NCBI GenBank assembly: GCA_024305745.1
Contig: JAHRBS010000014.1
Coordinates: 2,301,501-2,365,500, forward strand
DNA length: 64,000 bases
DNA from: Polyporus tsugae
Lineage: Eukaryota > Basidiomycota > Agaricomycetes > Polyporales > Polyporaceae
Direction of reading: 5' to 3'
Shown here: in pieces, positions 1-11,416 of the stretch
Numbering within the stretch: position 1 is the stretch's first letter
Layout of the letters: each line of letters begins with the position of its first letter
Position numbers and translations under genes: made by a program
The notes under the pieces: generated by a model
The model's database searches: none
What the model was told of the DNA's origin: nothing
Seen by the model: only the letters and a program-made list of their open reading frames with translations

Positions 1-2484
1 CGGAATGGGGAGTCTTGAGTATCGAGAAACAAATGTTTGTACATAGAATTGCACCGCCTGCCGCTGAATGTCTTGGTACTGGCCCTCCAGCAACTGGTCG
101 CGCTTGCTGCCCTGAATAACGGCCTCCGGACATCCTGGCCAACGCATCAGCACCTGCGCAAAGAAACGGAGCCGCTCACGACCCATCTTCCAGTGTTCAT
201 GAGGCGGCGAGTCCCAACAGAAAACACGGGAAGCGCGATCTGTTGGGGCGGCCACGGTGGCCGCCGACGATGGCGGCCCCCACACGCCCGATACCACCAT
301 TTCGCGCTCCCACCGATGAATCTCCATCCAGTTCTTCTGGGGCACGAGCAAGGAGTCCAACGCCAGTAGTTCCGCGCGGAAGTTGACTTCATGCGACTCC
401 CACAAGAGCGACGCGCGGATGGCCGGATTGGCCGTGATGGTGGAGAGGTTGACGTCCAATCCCTCGAACTCCACGACGGCGTGCTCGTCGTACGAGTCCA
501 TATGGGCGACTTTGTGAAACAAGACACCGATCTCGTTGCGCTCGCCGAGGCGCCGCTTCGCACGTCTGGCGTCGGAGGTCTGCCCCCCCGCACGGATGCT
601 CGTTTGGGGGAGATATTCACCCCAGAGCGCTGCCCGCCATTCCGTAATTGTCAGAGGTCTGTTGTCGAGGGAAATGTCGAATAGGCGGGTGCGACAGAAC
701 TCGCGAATGCGCAGGAGGTTGTGCAGGTAGCGGCTAACTTTGGCGTCGGCCCGCGCTCGATCGGGATGGACGCATCCGGGCGGCAGGCTGTCCATCGACG
801 TCACCGTGTCCAACAGGAAAGGGGGCGGGAAGAAATATAACGCCGAATTAGAGGACTGTGGCACCGGGCAGGCCACGCGCAACGCCTCAATCCAGATCTC
901 CGAGATGTCGACGAAAGGCGATAGTACGAGGTTTCGGGAAGGGTGCGCGCTGCCAGGGGGGCCCGCCACAACCTGGCTTTGATTGGTGGCAGAGGTCGTC
1001 GGTTCTTCGTTGATCTGCCCCGCAGCAGTAGCTTTGCGACGCGCCCGCCGCCGAGCACCCTTCGACGTCCCAGCCTGAGGCTCAGCATCAGCCGCGCGCA
1101 TTGAAAGATGACTTGATACGATTGTCTTTTCTTCAACCCGAGGACGTTTACTGCTGACGGTAGGTTCGCTAGGCAGATGGGGCACAGCGGTCAAGTGGAG
1201 CGACGAGAGGTGAGAGCCTGCGATGTGCTTCGAGATGGAGACCAGCATACTGCTGATCCAATTGCCCGTTAGGCTCGACACTCCGACAAACGCTCCAGCG
1301 CGGTGCAAGATAGGTGGGTCGCAGACCTGGCGGGCTAAATCGTATGGGAGCGGGTCTTGCTCCACGATCCGCCACACGGCCAGCGAGGCGTTCAAGGGCT
1401 GCAACACCCAGTACGGGATCCCAACGCGATGCCACGTCTGCGTTACAGCACCTTCGCGGACGAAACCCCCTACAACGTCCAGAACGGATGCACTGAAGTC
1501 TTTTGAGGACTCGACCCTGCCAACCACAATGTCCAGGTAAGTCTTGAGTCCCGCCAACTCTAGACACAGGCGTTGAATGTGCGCGGCCACGGCAATCGCC
1601 CTCGTTGCGACAGACGGTAAGTAATTCAGTCGATCCACCACCTGCCGCAAGAGCATAACCAGAAATTGGGCGTAGCGGAGGACCGCTTCCTTCGCATTGA
1701 CTATCGTCTCCGTGCGTCGAATGGCGGTGGCGGCAGCATCGGCCAGATCCTTGCGAACCGACGCTCGCATGAGACCTAGTCCATGAACGGCGACCGAAGC
1801 GTCCTCTTCCCAGTGTTTGTCTGCCTCCAGAGAAGTGAAGAGGATGTCAGGGATGTTGGGTGGTGACGCACTGCGCGGGATACATGCCACGTGGGTCATC
1901 TCCTCGAGATACCACTGAGGATGTCGAGAATACTCATGAACTCCCCATCGACCATCCACGTATGTCTGTACTACGTTGACGTCTCGAGGCATTTGTGGTA
2001 CATGCTCTTGCAAGGGCGAAGTGATAACGAAACCGCTGAGGACACCTTGAGAAGCCACTTTGCCTTCCCAAGGCCCGCATATGGTTGGGGCTGAACGTCA
2101 CTGTGAGTAACTCTCCCACTGACCGCAACAGATTACTTACCGCAACCGAATCGAGTCCGTTTGAACAACGCAGGCCCTGCGGGCTGTGGACGACCCGACC
2201 CTTGTTCTGAGGTTTCGTTGCTAAACAAAAGCAATCAGCGACGTATTGTGCGTCACGCGGCGTACGAATCACCTTTCTGGCGGGGACGTAGATGCGACGT
2301 TCGGGGAGGGGGAAGGGGCTGACACCGGCGACTGACGTGTCAGCTCGAGGATGGCTTCGAGAGGGTGCCCAGCTGAGCTCGCTTCCTCTTGCGAGTCCTC
2401 CTCGCGAGTCTTCTTGCGAAAGTTGGGGAACCTGAGCACGCCTGAGCGCCACGTCGGGGCGCGGGGAGCGGGCGCGTCCGTCAT
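1..2484 (-). CDS. large uncharacterised protein, 5' part (runs off left edge)
   Basis: I do not recognise this protein. Three exons join in frame: 2484-2273, 2220-2141, and 2090 continuously open to base 1, giving about 794 residues inside the window with no stop reached. The first intron starts GTGATT and ends TTTAG, the second starts GTAAGT and ends TTCAG; only this acceptor keeps the frame. The start is the first ATG (MTDAPAP). The N-terminus is charged and low complexity. The middle holds long hydrophilic helices, then a basic patch rich in Arg/Lys around GARRRARRK, then a Trp- and His-containing C-terminal part (WRAALWGEYLP, FHKVAHMDSYDEH, WDSPPHEHWKMG). No signal peptide or membrane segment is seen. 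It is divergent from the KDZ transposase gene 1.9 kb away, so it may be a passenger or companion gene of that element; that is inference only. Confidence 0.72.
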
Positions 2485-2879
2485 GCCTAATCAACAGGAC
2501 AGTGAGCACGCAGGGATCCTGAGGTTTAACAGCCACGCACTCACAGGCGTATACAGAAGCGGAATGTCAAATCGACTAAAGAAATAGGTAAATATCACCA
2601 TCGCACACATACAAGCAGGACACTCACGAGAATGCACCCAGAGCGTGCTACCCTAACAAAAGGCGCCACCGACACAGAGGTGTCCTACCGTGAGATCGGG
2701 GGAGCCGGGAACGCTAACCAGGGAAACCAAAGGCAAGGGCGACCACGGTTGGGAGACCTCAGTGACAGCTGGTGATCTCACCTAGCTCTCACCGAGGGTG
2801 TCGACGATAGTCTGCCAGCAAACAACGGGTATGTAACCGCGCTGTCCGTCTGCCAGTCTTGAAGAACTTTGAGCCACGA

Positions 2880-3036
2880 GAGGGGACTGCGATGCCACGT
2901 CACTGTGATATGTTGTGCTAGGTGGAGAGGTGAGTTCCGATTGCAACTCGGGGACTTCAAACTCACCGAGGAGGGGACAGCGATGCCACGTCAAGATAAG
3001 CAGTGATTCCTGGCGCTAGGTGGACAGGTGAGTGGC
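2880..3036. repeat. imperfect direct repeat, two units of about 91-98 nt spacing
   Basis: Unit 1 begins at 2880 and unit 2 at 2971 with the shared block GAGGGGAC-GCGATGCCACGTCA allowing one gap. Each is followed by a second shared block, GCTAGGTGGA-AGGTGAGT, at 2917 and 3015. A related CTAGGTGAGA string occurs in the opposite orientation near 2777. Such clustered motifs are common in subterminal regions of DNA transposons, but no function is shown. Confidence 0.6.
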
Positions 3037-3420
3037 AATAGCATGACGGGGATCACCAGCTTACCAGCGTGGTGAAGGAGTGAGCGTCGAGATTGTGAGG
3101 ACGGGGGCGGGGGAAGGAGTGGGGAAACGTCGAAAGTATCGCGGAGGCAAATGGACAAGCGGTGTTGTTTAGCGCCCGTACTGGGCCCAGCGTTCGAGTT
3201 GATTCACTGGATTATGATATGAACCAGTGCTCTGTACACGCACCCAATAACAAGTGTTTTGTAGTTGTCATAATTTCGTTGTGATTGTATACCGCGCACG
3301 ATAAGGACGGCTAGCCACGGTAAGTTCACGACGCGGCCGAGGATCCGACCAAACCCTAAGTCCGGTTCGAATGAGAGCGCCTGCTCACCCACGGACTTGC
3401 CTCTGTTACCTGCCAACCTC

Positions 3421-3543
3421 TTTCGTGAAACGACAATCCCCGCTCTCGTACCCTTGTATCTCGTCTGCGATATGCCAAAATCTTTCGTGAATCGACAACC
3501 CCTCCTCATGCCCGCTCTCGTACCCTTGTATCTCCCCTGCGAT
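3421..3543. repeat. imperfect tandem repeat, two units
   Basis: Two units at 3421-3471 and 3483-3543 share TTTCGTGAA-CGACAA and then GCTCTCGTACCCTTGTATCTC with CTGCGAT at the end. The second unit has about ten extra bases in the middle. Confidence 0.65.
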
Positions 3544-3837
3544 CGAGTGCTGCCACCGACAAGCCACAACATGACCCACCACGAACACCCTCGCCCTCTG
3601 CATCCTACGTATCCAAGGATCTCTCGCGGGGCATGCTGCGGGCACCCACCAAAAGGTGCGACCTTTGCCCAACCAGCCGTTACAGTAACCGTAGCTAGAA
3701 CGTTGAAATGGCACGATCGCGAGCTGACATCACCCCTTTAGGCTCGTACGAACTTACTGACCTCTGTACATTTCCAGATCGCCCCGCCGACGCACGCCGG
3801 CTAAATGCCGCGTGTTGTGCAGGGCGAAAGGCTAGAA

Positions 3838-3908
3838 CCCCGACTGGAAATCCAGCGGTCGAGTCAGCCTCAAAATTGCACTCCCGTCTGGAAACCCAGC
3901 GGTTGAGT
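3838..3908. repeat. short direct repeat, two 26-nt units
   Basis: Units at about 3838-3864 and 3883-3908 share the pattern CTGGAAA-CCAGCGGT-GAGT with a few substitutions, about 45 nt apart. This is the third repeat pair upstream of the transposase. Confidence 0.5.
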
Positions 3909-4405
3909 TAAATTTTGGCCTCGCAGAGTAGCGTTTCCCGCGGAAGACGACCACGCCTTCCAACCGACCACAGCCATCTATACCCGTTGGACCACCAGCC
4001 CACATCTGAGCCAGCCACTTCAGACCTTAGCCGAGAGACCTGTACGGGATGTCGAGATGACTGTAGGACACACCCTTTCGGAAGAAGGGCAGAGGTGCGT
4101 CATTGTCATCCCATCTGGCTACAATGATCCTAATCGCGATGGACAGCGACGTGGTGTTTGATCGACTGATCAGACGGCGTAGGAGCCAAGATGGTCATCG
4201 GGGGAAAGGAGAATTAGTAGGGAGCATTATCGCCCAATATAATTATCTTTTACCAATGATCGCGCCAATCAGGACTGTTCACGACACCTGCTCATACCGA
4301 ACACCGTCTAAAATTTCGGAACGGCCCCTTACCCCTACCCAACTTCGCACTCTCCGTTTCCATTTCCCCACTTGGCGCCCACCTCCCCTCTGCCTACCAC
4401 ACATC

Positions 4406-7400
4406 ATGGGTGGGGGACGGAAAATCACCAAGAAGCTCAAACGAGTCACTGATGTCCTCGGCTCCAAGCGAGTGCAGACGCAGACGCAGCCTCAGGCCAC
4501 TCCACTCCCTTCTACCCCCACTAAAAAGGATACAAGAGGATGGAACTGGGGCACTCCTCGACGCACTCCCGTTGCTACCACCCCCGCTCGGGCGTCCGCT
4601 ACTCAACCACTCCCTTCCCTGTTCTCCTACCTTGTCTCCGCGCTCTCACCCGGTCGTCAGGCTGCAACAGCGCCCGCTCCACCCGACCTTGCACATCCGT
4701 CCGCCCGTCCTCCCGACCCTACGGACCCCCATCCAGCTTTTGAAACCGGTCCGGACCCCTCTCCTGCTGACGATGCGGACTCTATCGCGTCTGACCTGAA
4801 TGATGATGCGGAACCCGACGATCAAGACAGCGTGGACGGCAACTACCACCATGTGAGCTTCCTCCAGAGCTCCCGGAATGTTTCCATGCTAACTTCTCAC
4901 AGCCGTCCACTCGATCCCACAAGTTCATACATCTCGGACACGCCATATTGGCCCGCGACATGCTCGACGAACGTGAAGCGCCGCCGACCAACGGAACTTG
5001 CGCAGAATGTCACCAACGTGTCCTCACGACACCCCCGTCCACGCACACATTGTACTACTGCGACGACTGCTTCCCCCCCCGCCGCAAATGCCTCGATTGT
5101 CTCCTACGAAGCCATCGCGAACACCCCTTCCATCGCATCCGTTCATGGGACACCCTCAACAGATTTTGGAGGCCGGTGCAGTTGGGAGCCCTTGGCTATG
5201 AGCTGGTTTTAGAGCACGAGGGAGCTCGCTGTCCTGGAGCGCTCTCCCAAGGGCGAGACTTCGTCATCGTTCACGATCACGGCATCGCGCGCCTTCCAAT
5301 CGTCTACTGCAGTTGCCCGCATGCGCCCCCGGCAACCACTCAACTCATGCGCGCGGGACTCTGGCCCGCCACCTGGGAGAAGCCGCGCAGCGCCATCACC
5401 CTCCAAGCCCTGAAGACATTCAACAGCCTTAGCGTTAATGCCCACACCACTGCCCATGACTTCATCGGCCACCTGGAGCTACTTTCTGATGTTGTCGCGT
5501 CCAACGAAGTGAAGGTGCGCCCCACTGCTGGCGCGATGTGCGAATTCTAACGTTTGGCGACAGGACCGGGTGCGCGAGTTCCGAATCGCGGTCAGGACAT
5601 ACAACTTTGTCCGCGCATGCAGGCGGGCTGGCGTGGATCCCGGCGCCGACTTGCCCGTCGGCTGTCTGGCTGTGCTATGTCCTGCCTGCCCGCAACCCAA
5701 ACACAACATGCGGCCCGGGTGGGAAGCTCGTGACAAGCAGTATGCGTGAGTCCTCGAGCCCCACCGTTTCCGTTGATGACTCGCTTACAGAGTCCACGAC
5801 CCCAGCTACGTGGACGCTCTACACTTCTGTATCGACGGCAACTTCCATTTCAACCTCAAGCCCAAGCACACCGACCCAAAGGATTTCCCGCTCACCAAAG
5901 GCGCGGCGTACTTCGCGCACGAGGACGATTTCAAGACGTACATCGCCACCACCAAACCATACCCCAACGAGGTAAGTACAGACATCATCCCCGTACATAT
6001 GTGCATCGACACCCGTCTCCATGTTTAGCCGTCGACATGCAGCCAGTTTGTCGCTATGGGCGCCGGGAAGTACAAAGGCCCAGTGTCCGGGATTATCGCG
6101 ATCGTGTGCCGGCACAACCTCGTACTCCCATGCAGTATTGTCGATCTTACCAAAGGTGAAAAGTAAGCTACTCCCGAGGTCATCGCTGCCATCAAGTCAC
6201 TCACAACGCCCAAAGATTCCTATACGTCGACTTTGCGCTTCTCTCAGCCTTGCAACGCTATCGCTCCCTCCACATGATCATGAGCTCGTACGATATCAAC
6301 TGCCAATACATCAAGAACCTTCCGCGCCGCCTCAGAGTCCAGTTTCCATCCGAACAAATCAAGTCCTTCAAGTCCATCCAGTCTGCGGAACTGCCGGAAC
6401 ACGTTGTCGCGGGCATAGGCAAGTACCACGCTCCTATGCACACGGCCGAATGCCGCCCCTTCTTCTCCCTCAACAACCTGCCGGGCGCGGGCGACAACTT
6501 CGGAGAAAACGCCGAGCAGAAGTGGGCTGATATCGAGGGAATCTCACGGGCGACAAAGGAGATGGCTCCCGGTCACCGGCACGACAGGCTGAACGACCAG
6601 AACAGTGACGCCAACACGAAGCTTGTACACGGAATGGGTGAGTAGTCTTACCAAAGCATTGTCTCAGTACGCTCTGACCTCCTCGCCGTGAAGTCGACTA
6701 TCTCTTGGACAAGCACGACGTTGCAGTGAAACGACTCGCTGATGCCGAAGGATACCTCACCTCTGTCGAGGAATCAATCGGAGACAAGGGTCTTATCGCC
6801 AAGTGGGAGCAGGAGCACGATGAGTGGGAGGCCAAGGTCGTTGACCACAAGAAGCATGGCGACATGCACGCACCATTCGAGGTCAGCGGACAAACAAGTG
6901 AGTCCCGCCGCTCTTCGGGCGCATTCTTTGCTGATCGTCGCGTGTAGCCCTCACTACCCAGATGATCGTCGCGCAGCTCAGTCAAGAGCACGAGAAGCTG
7001 GGCAACCGACACGGCATCGCATTGCTCGATATCATGGAGGCGGCCTTCCGTCTTGACGACACCAGGCGAGTTGAGATCCGTCTCCAACCGCGCCACTTCC
7101 ATTATTAACCCGCTCCAAACAGGATTGACTTGTTACGCAAAATCAACGCGTCTGACAGCTCCGCGAATGACACCAAGAAGATCACTGCCAGAGTCGAAAA
7201 CTACCGTCGCGACCTACGTATCTGCGCCGACGAGTTCGAGATCCTGGTCGGGCCCGCTCTCGCGAAGGCTGTCCAGGATATCCAAGACCTCGGCGGCCCC
7301 CTTCCCACCACCTTTCCCCGCCGCACCGCCATCGAAGACCAAGCGGAGAAAATATCACCTTTCACCGACAAGCCGCCGACGGACGAAGTCGCCCATGACA

Positions 7401-8403
7401 CCAACAAGCGCCGCTCACAGTCCCGCGCGCAGAAAGCATTGCAAGCAATGGCCGCCGAGCTGGAGGACAGTGGCATCTTGCTACCCTCCGTCTACCACAA
7501 GCAAGTGCACGACCACGTTGGGATGAAGATCGCAGTCGAGACCGAGCGGAAGCTTCGGGAGGGACTTGCCGCCGAGGCCCTCGACAAGCTCCGACTTCAT
7601 TTGACGACCTACCAGGCGTTAGAGTTGCGAAGGCGACAAGTGTCGGGTGTCATCAACAACACTGAAGTAGACCGTCGCCTCGCCGATAAGAGACTCGCGA
7701 CAGACCGCGCGAAGTACGCGTACCGTAAAAATCGACACCTCCTACGCGTACTCGGCATGCGCGAGGATGACCCGCAGTTCAAACCGCTTCGCGATCAAGA
7801 CTGCTACGCGTTTGCCATCACCGCCGCTGAGCATCGGCTCGGCGATAGTCATCGCCTGCCCTCGTGGATCTGGGGGGACTTTAGCTACGTCGCGAAAGTC
7901 AAGGACGGCGACATCCGCAATTTCCTGGACGACAGTAAGTTCACCTCCTTTGGCGCGTTACGAACATCACTGACACTTTGCTAGGTCTCAAGGCGCACTG
8001 GTTCAGGCACAGTGCCTTAGTGCGTCGTTGGCGCGAGGCCGTCCACACTCGTCGCGAGGAGATGTACCGGACGCTCCGCTCCTACCGGACGAACAACGCC
8101 ACCTGGCTCAAACGCGCAGAAGACCTCGACGAAGCGGGGGATGGTGGTGCGGCGGCTTACGCGCGAAGGTGCGCCCGTACTGGTATATGTTTTGATAACC
8201 TGAAGCTCATACTTCGTCCAGACAAGCGTTCTGCTACGAGCGACTCGCGCACAAGGCGGAAGCAAAGTTCCCGCCGAGTGTGCACCAGGTGAGCCTGAGC
8301 ACAGCCAGGGAAATCCGCGTAACTAACCCAGCTGGTGAGGGTGTTGGAATGCGCCCGAACAACTCCAACTCTGCACGCCCTCACGCCAACGCGCAGGGGT
8401 AAG
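4406..8403 (+). CDS. KDZ-type transposase with CxC2 cysteine cluster, apparently intact
   Basis: Twelve exons join without a stop to 1144 residues: 4406-4852, 4903-5514, 5564-5745, 5791-5971, 6029-6162, 6216-6637, 6694-6897, 6948-7065, 7123-7934, 7985-8168, 8222-8288, 8332-8403. Residues 1-149 are Pro/Thr-rich and probably disordered. A zinc-binding cluster follows at about 182-226 (CAEC, CDDC, CLDC, then HREHPFH), as in the CxC2 module of Kyakuja-Dileera-Zisupton transposases. The catalytic core shows DGNF (Asp429), SYDINCQY (Asp545) and GENAEQKW (Glu616/619), with the family signature GPGHRH-like APGHRHD between; assigning these as the RNase H-fold acidic triad is inference. The C-terminus is helical and charged. 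Family role: cut-and-paste mobility of a large DNA transposon. The seventh-eighth junction region includes one GC-AG intron (after 7065). Confidence 0.9.
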
Positions 8404-9020
8404 AATGAGCCTTCATCGTAGTCTATACATCATTGTGTCCGATATATACATTGACGCCTTGTTGCACGATCGGGGCACCGAGAAGGACGTCCCTGAGCAT
8501 TATGATAACGCCCACTCTGATGACCAGACCCGCGATACCCAATTGTATGGGTAGCGGTGATGGTCGCTGCACCAGCTCCTCGCGCCCCATGTGGTCGTCT
8601 GCTCGAGTCCATCCCTGACGGGCACGAGAGCGTCCCCTCGCGCACCTCACTGACTCTGGGGGTCCGATGCACCGTGCAACCGCACGCTCACGACGTTCCC
8701 CTTCTGTAAGAAGAGCGTCGTGAGTTAGATATCCGATCAGGTCTCGTCTATGTGGCCGAAAAGGCCTTCGAGACCAAGGGTTCATCGGCGTGACCCCACG
8801 CTCTTTACCAACTGCGGCGCGATCTTTGAGCGCTCCACAGGATAGTGGCGCGCCCTGCGTGCCACCACCTCGCCCACCAGACAGCAGTGAGCGAATCGTG
8901 CCGAGGATTCGAAGAGTTGACCTGCGCGACTCACAAGCTCTTTACCCAGCACTGCCGCGCGAAACCAAGCGCGAGCACTCAGAATGAGGTCCACGCGACT
9001 GGAAGATAAGGTGAGTTCGT
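8404..9020. other. region between transposase and carrier remnant
   Basis: A 120-codon open frame on the minus strand (8785-8423) lies here but shows no recognisable motif and no splice partners, so it is not called. Nothing else was seen. Confidence 0.4.
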
Positions 9021-9355
9021 TCACGGCGGTGCAGTTCACCGTGTACGAGCAGCTCAAGACACTGCTGAACCCGCAGGGCGCGTACTCGCCCGCGACGCAC
9101 ATCGGGGCGGGCGGGCTCGCGGGGGCGGTGGCCGGCGCGGCGACGACGCCGCTCGACGTCGCGAAGACGATCCTCCAGACGCGCGGCACGAGCGCGGACC
9201 CCGAGATCCGCCACTGCAAGGGCCTCGCCGACGCGTTCCGCATCATCTGGGCGCGCGACGGCGCCATGCGCTTCCTCCGCGGGCTCTCGCCGCGCGTGCT
9301 CACGTTCATGCCGAGCAATGCGCTCTGCTGGCTGTCGTACGAGTTCTTCAGTGAG
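9021..9355 (+). pseudogene. mitoferrin-like mitochondrial carrier, C-terminal third, inverted fragment
   Basis: The plus strand encodes the last part of an MRS3/MRS4 (mitoferrin)-type inner-membrane carrier: FTAVQFTVYEQLK, a third-repeat carrier signature TTPLDVAKTILQTRG, and the final helix ending CWLSYEFF just before a GTGAGT splice donor. The matching N-terminal and middle parts lie immediately downstream on the opposite strand. In family members this segment follows directly after TLTMTVP, which here sits at 9398 on the minus strand. The C-terminal block has therefore been inverted relative to the rest, and the gene cannot be expressed as one transcript. Confidence 0.8.
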
Positions 9356-9397
9356 TCGAGTTCCCGGATGTGTTCAACTGTCGAGAAACAATAAACG

Positions 9398-10133
9398 GGG
9401 CACCGTCATCGTGAGCGTCGTCGGGTACGAGACGTAGAACGCGCCGAGGCCCTCGGTGCGGTAGACGGTCTTGGCGCACTCGACCGCGGTCCGGTAGGAG
9501 GACTTGTGCATCTGCATGCGCTGCTTGATCACTATGGGGTGAGGGGTTCACCGATCGGGTTCGGCGTTGCGCGCGCGCGCACGCGTCATGGACATGGACA
9601 TAGGTATGATCATGTTCATGGGCACGCGCGGGGCGGCGAACGGACACGCGAGGGGGGAGGAAGGGGGAGGGAAGAGCGTCGGGCGCGCGGTTCGCGAGAG
9701 GAGACGGGCATCTCACCGTCAAAGGGGTTCATGAGCGTCGCTCGCGATTGTCGCGGACGCGCCTGCTAATGCTGTTCACGGCGCAGGCCGTGCGCATCGT
9801 CAACGTGTTCGCGTTGCGAGGACGTATGCGTTCGGCACGATCGGACGTGCGGCATTCGATGAATCGTATGTTCGGCCGGTTCGGGGAGAATCGAGTCAGT
9901 CAGAAAGAAGTTCAGGAGACGCGGTGGGGTTTTCTGACCCATGGCGCAAAAATGAATGACAGTACGTACATGTTGCTATCCACTGGTTCTGCGCACCCTC
10001 GACGTTCCCACCCGCGAACTCCTTCACCATCTCGTACGCGCCGAAATGCACTGCATGTGCGGGGCCTGCACCCATGATGACGGAGGAGACGCCGCGCCAG
10101 TTGGCGCGCATACCCTCACATACTCCAATAACC
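9398..10133 (-). pseudogene. mitoferrin-like mitochondrial carrier, N-terminal and middle fragments
   Basis: On the minus strand 10133-9970 encodes EGMRANWRGVSS and GAGPAHAVHFGAYEMVKEF, typical of the first carrier repeat of mitoferrin. 9760-9716 encodes a damaged ASDALMNPFD block, and 9531-9398 encodes VIKQRMQMHKSSYRT to YPTTLTMTVP. Family members import iron across the inner mitochondrial membrane. The copy is broken in several ways: the first about 60 residues are absent, bases are missing in the SDALMNP block (frameshift), and the C-terminal third is inverted (9021-9355). The sequence is unusually GC-rich between 9540 and 9720, where an intron would lie. Confidence 0.8.
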
Positions 10134-10159
10134 GGACTGCGTGATTCCCGGACTTTCAT

Positions 10160-10838
10160 GAGTGCACAGCTTCAAGACCCACGGGTCTGTGCCCTGATCG
10201 ACCACCGGTCGATCAGGGCGGGACTCATTGCGTCATCCCAGAGGTTAGGCAAGTGGACATGACAACGTCTTGCCTTGCTCTGTACACTCGCGTCTACGGC
10301 GGATGCCCCGTGTTGCCAATAAACAAGTTTTGCTTGAACTTGCGTGGCGCGAAGTTCAACCTCTCGGTGGACCGACTATCCGGGCCGACCCTCCTTCCAG
10401 AGCGCTTGACTGGAACGCAAGGTTCGAATCCATGGGCGGGCACGATGCGCATGCTATGCCCAGACAAACATACCGCCCCTCCCCCAGAGGTATGGAAGCC
10501 CAGTAATACCCTTTACTGCGAAGCAATTCCCTCAGATGACAAGCTGGGAACACTTGCGAGAATGCCGCCACCTTGAATGGCGTCGGCGGAGGTTCGCGAT
10601 CACAGATGCCTCGCCAATGGTGGGCGTAGGTCGTGGTAGTTACAGTGGCACTAATGTATATACCAACAGCTGCGAATTGTCCTTGACCAGCTGCGCGAAC
10701 GAAGAGCCCTAGGATACGCAGAAGGCGCGGGAAGGCGCCGGTCGATGTTCCGCATCGAACCTTAAATTCGAAGCACACCAACCGCCACAACCAACGCGTA
10801 CCATCTCTACTCGGCCACTCCTGCTACTTAGACACGCG
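10160..10838. other. intergenic, no gene supported
   Basis: Contains a lone tRNA B-box-like string at 10421-10431 without a matching acceptor stem or A box. A pyrimidine-rich segment precedes the next start codon. Nothing else was seen. Confidence 0.4.
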
Positions 10839-11416
10839 ATGAGCATTGCACTCCCTCCCAAGATCTTCAAGGTGAGTGCTTCGAAACAGACCGACGTTCC
10901 ATTCACCCTACAAGACACCACACACCTCATAGACACTCGCGCCTGCGATAAAGGGACATGTCGGCGTCGCTCGTGAGGTCAAAACCGCAACATTTGTCAA
11001 GGTGAGACATCCTCTCTGCCCTTCGCTCGTTATGTGATCTGTGGATTGAGACGACGAGACTGGTTGGTCAGGCCTTCACAGCCTATTTCGGGTGCACCGT
11101 AGATAAACGGAACGGCAACCTAGTCAAAGTCACCCCACCCTCGCCCGAACGCGGCATTTGGTTTTGGCCGCGTGTTCCTTTCTTTCTTCACAAGGTACGT
11201 GACATTCTGCATCCGGATGACCGTATGATATTAACCCAACGAACCTGCAGCCGGGCAATGGCACTCTAGTGCGTGAAGACCTTCACGCGTAAGACCCCCA
11301 ATGACTTTCTTCGCATGACACTCACTATCTTTAATAGGCTTCGAACGCAGTTCAAAGACCTCTACAATTGGGACCACTACACGATTACTCGTGGTGGCGG
11401 CCGTTCGAAACCGTGA
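10839..11416 (+). CDS. small five-exon protein of unknown function (113 aa)
   Basis: Exons 10839-10871, 10933-11001, 11072-11194, 11251-11288 and 11338-11416 join in perfect phase with canonical GT-AG introns of 49-70 nt. The product is 113 residues. It begins MSIALPPKIFKTLAPAIKG, carries AREVKTATFVK and a Trp-rich stretch GIWFWPRVPFFLHK, and ends basic (TRGGGRSKP). No signal peptide, membrane segment or known catalytic motif is visible. The consistent splicing with codon-complete joins is the main support. The ATG is preceded by a pyrimidine-rich leader. I do not recognise the family; it looks like a conserved, possibly basidiomycete-specific, small cytosolic protein. Function is unknown. 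Confidence 0.7.

Larger units (their letters stand above)
2485..4405. other. divergent intergenic region between the left-edge gene and the KDZ transposase
   Basis: No credible gene was found. The stretch holds three separate pairs of short imperfect direct repeats (listed separately) and a pyrimidine-rich segment just before the transposase start. It should contain both divergent promoters and, if the transposon ends lie here, its subterminal repeats. I could not identify terminal inverted repeats by eye. Confidence 0.5.

Noticed and set aside
8423..8785. 120-codon minus-strand frame 3' of the transposase
   Set aside because: No motif or typical composition; likely chance in GC-rich DNA.
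10421..10431. tRNA B-box-like string GGTTCGAATCC
   Set aside because: The acceptor-side bases GGCGGGC have no matching 5' strand, the T stem has a mismatch and no convincing A box lies at the right distance.
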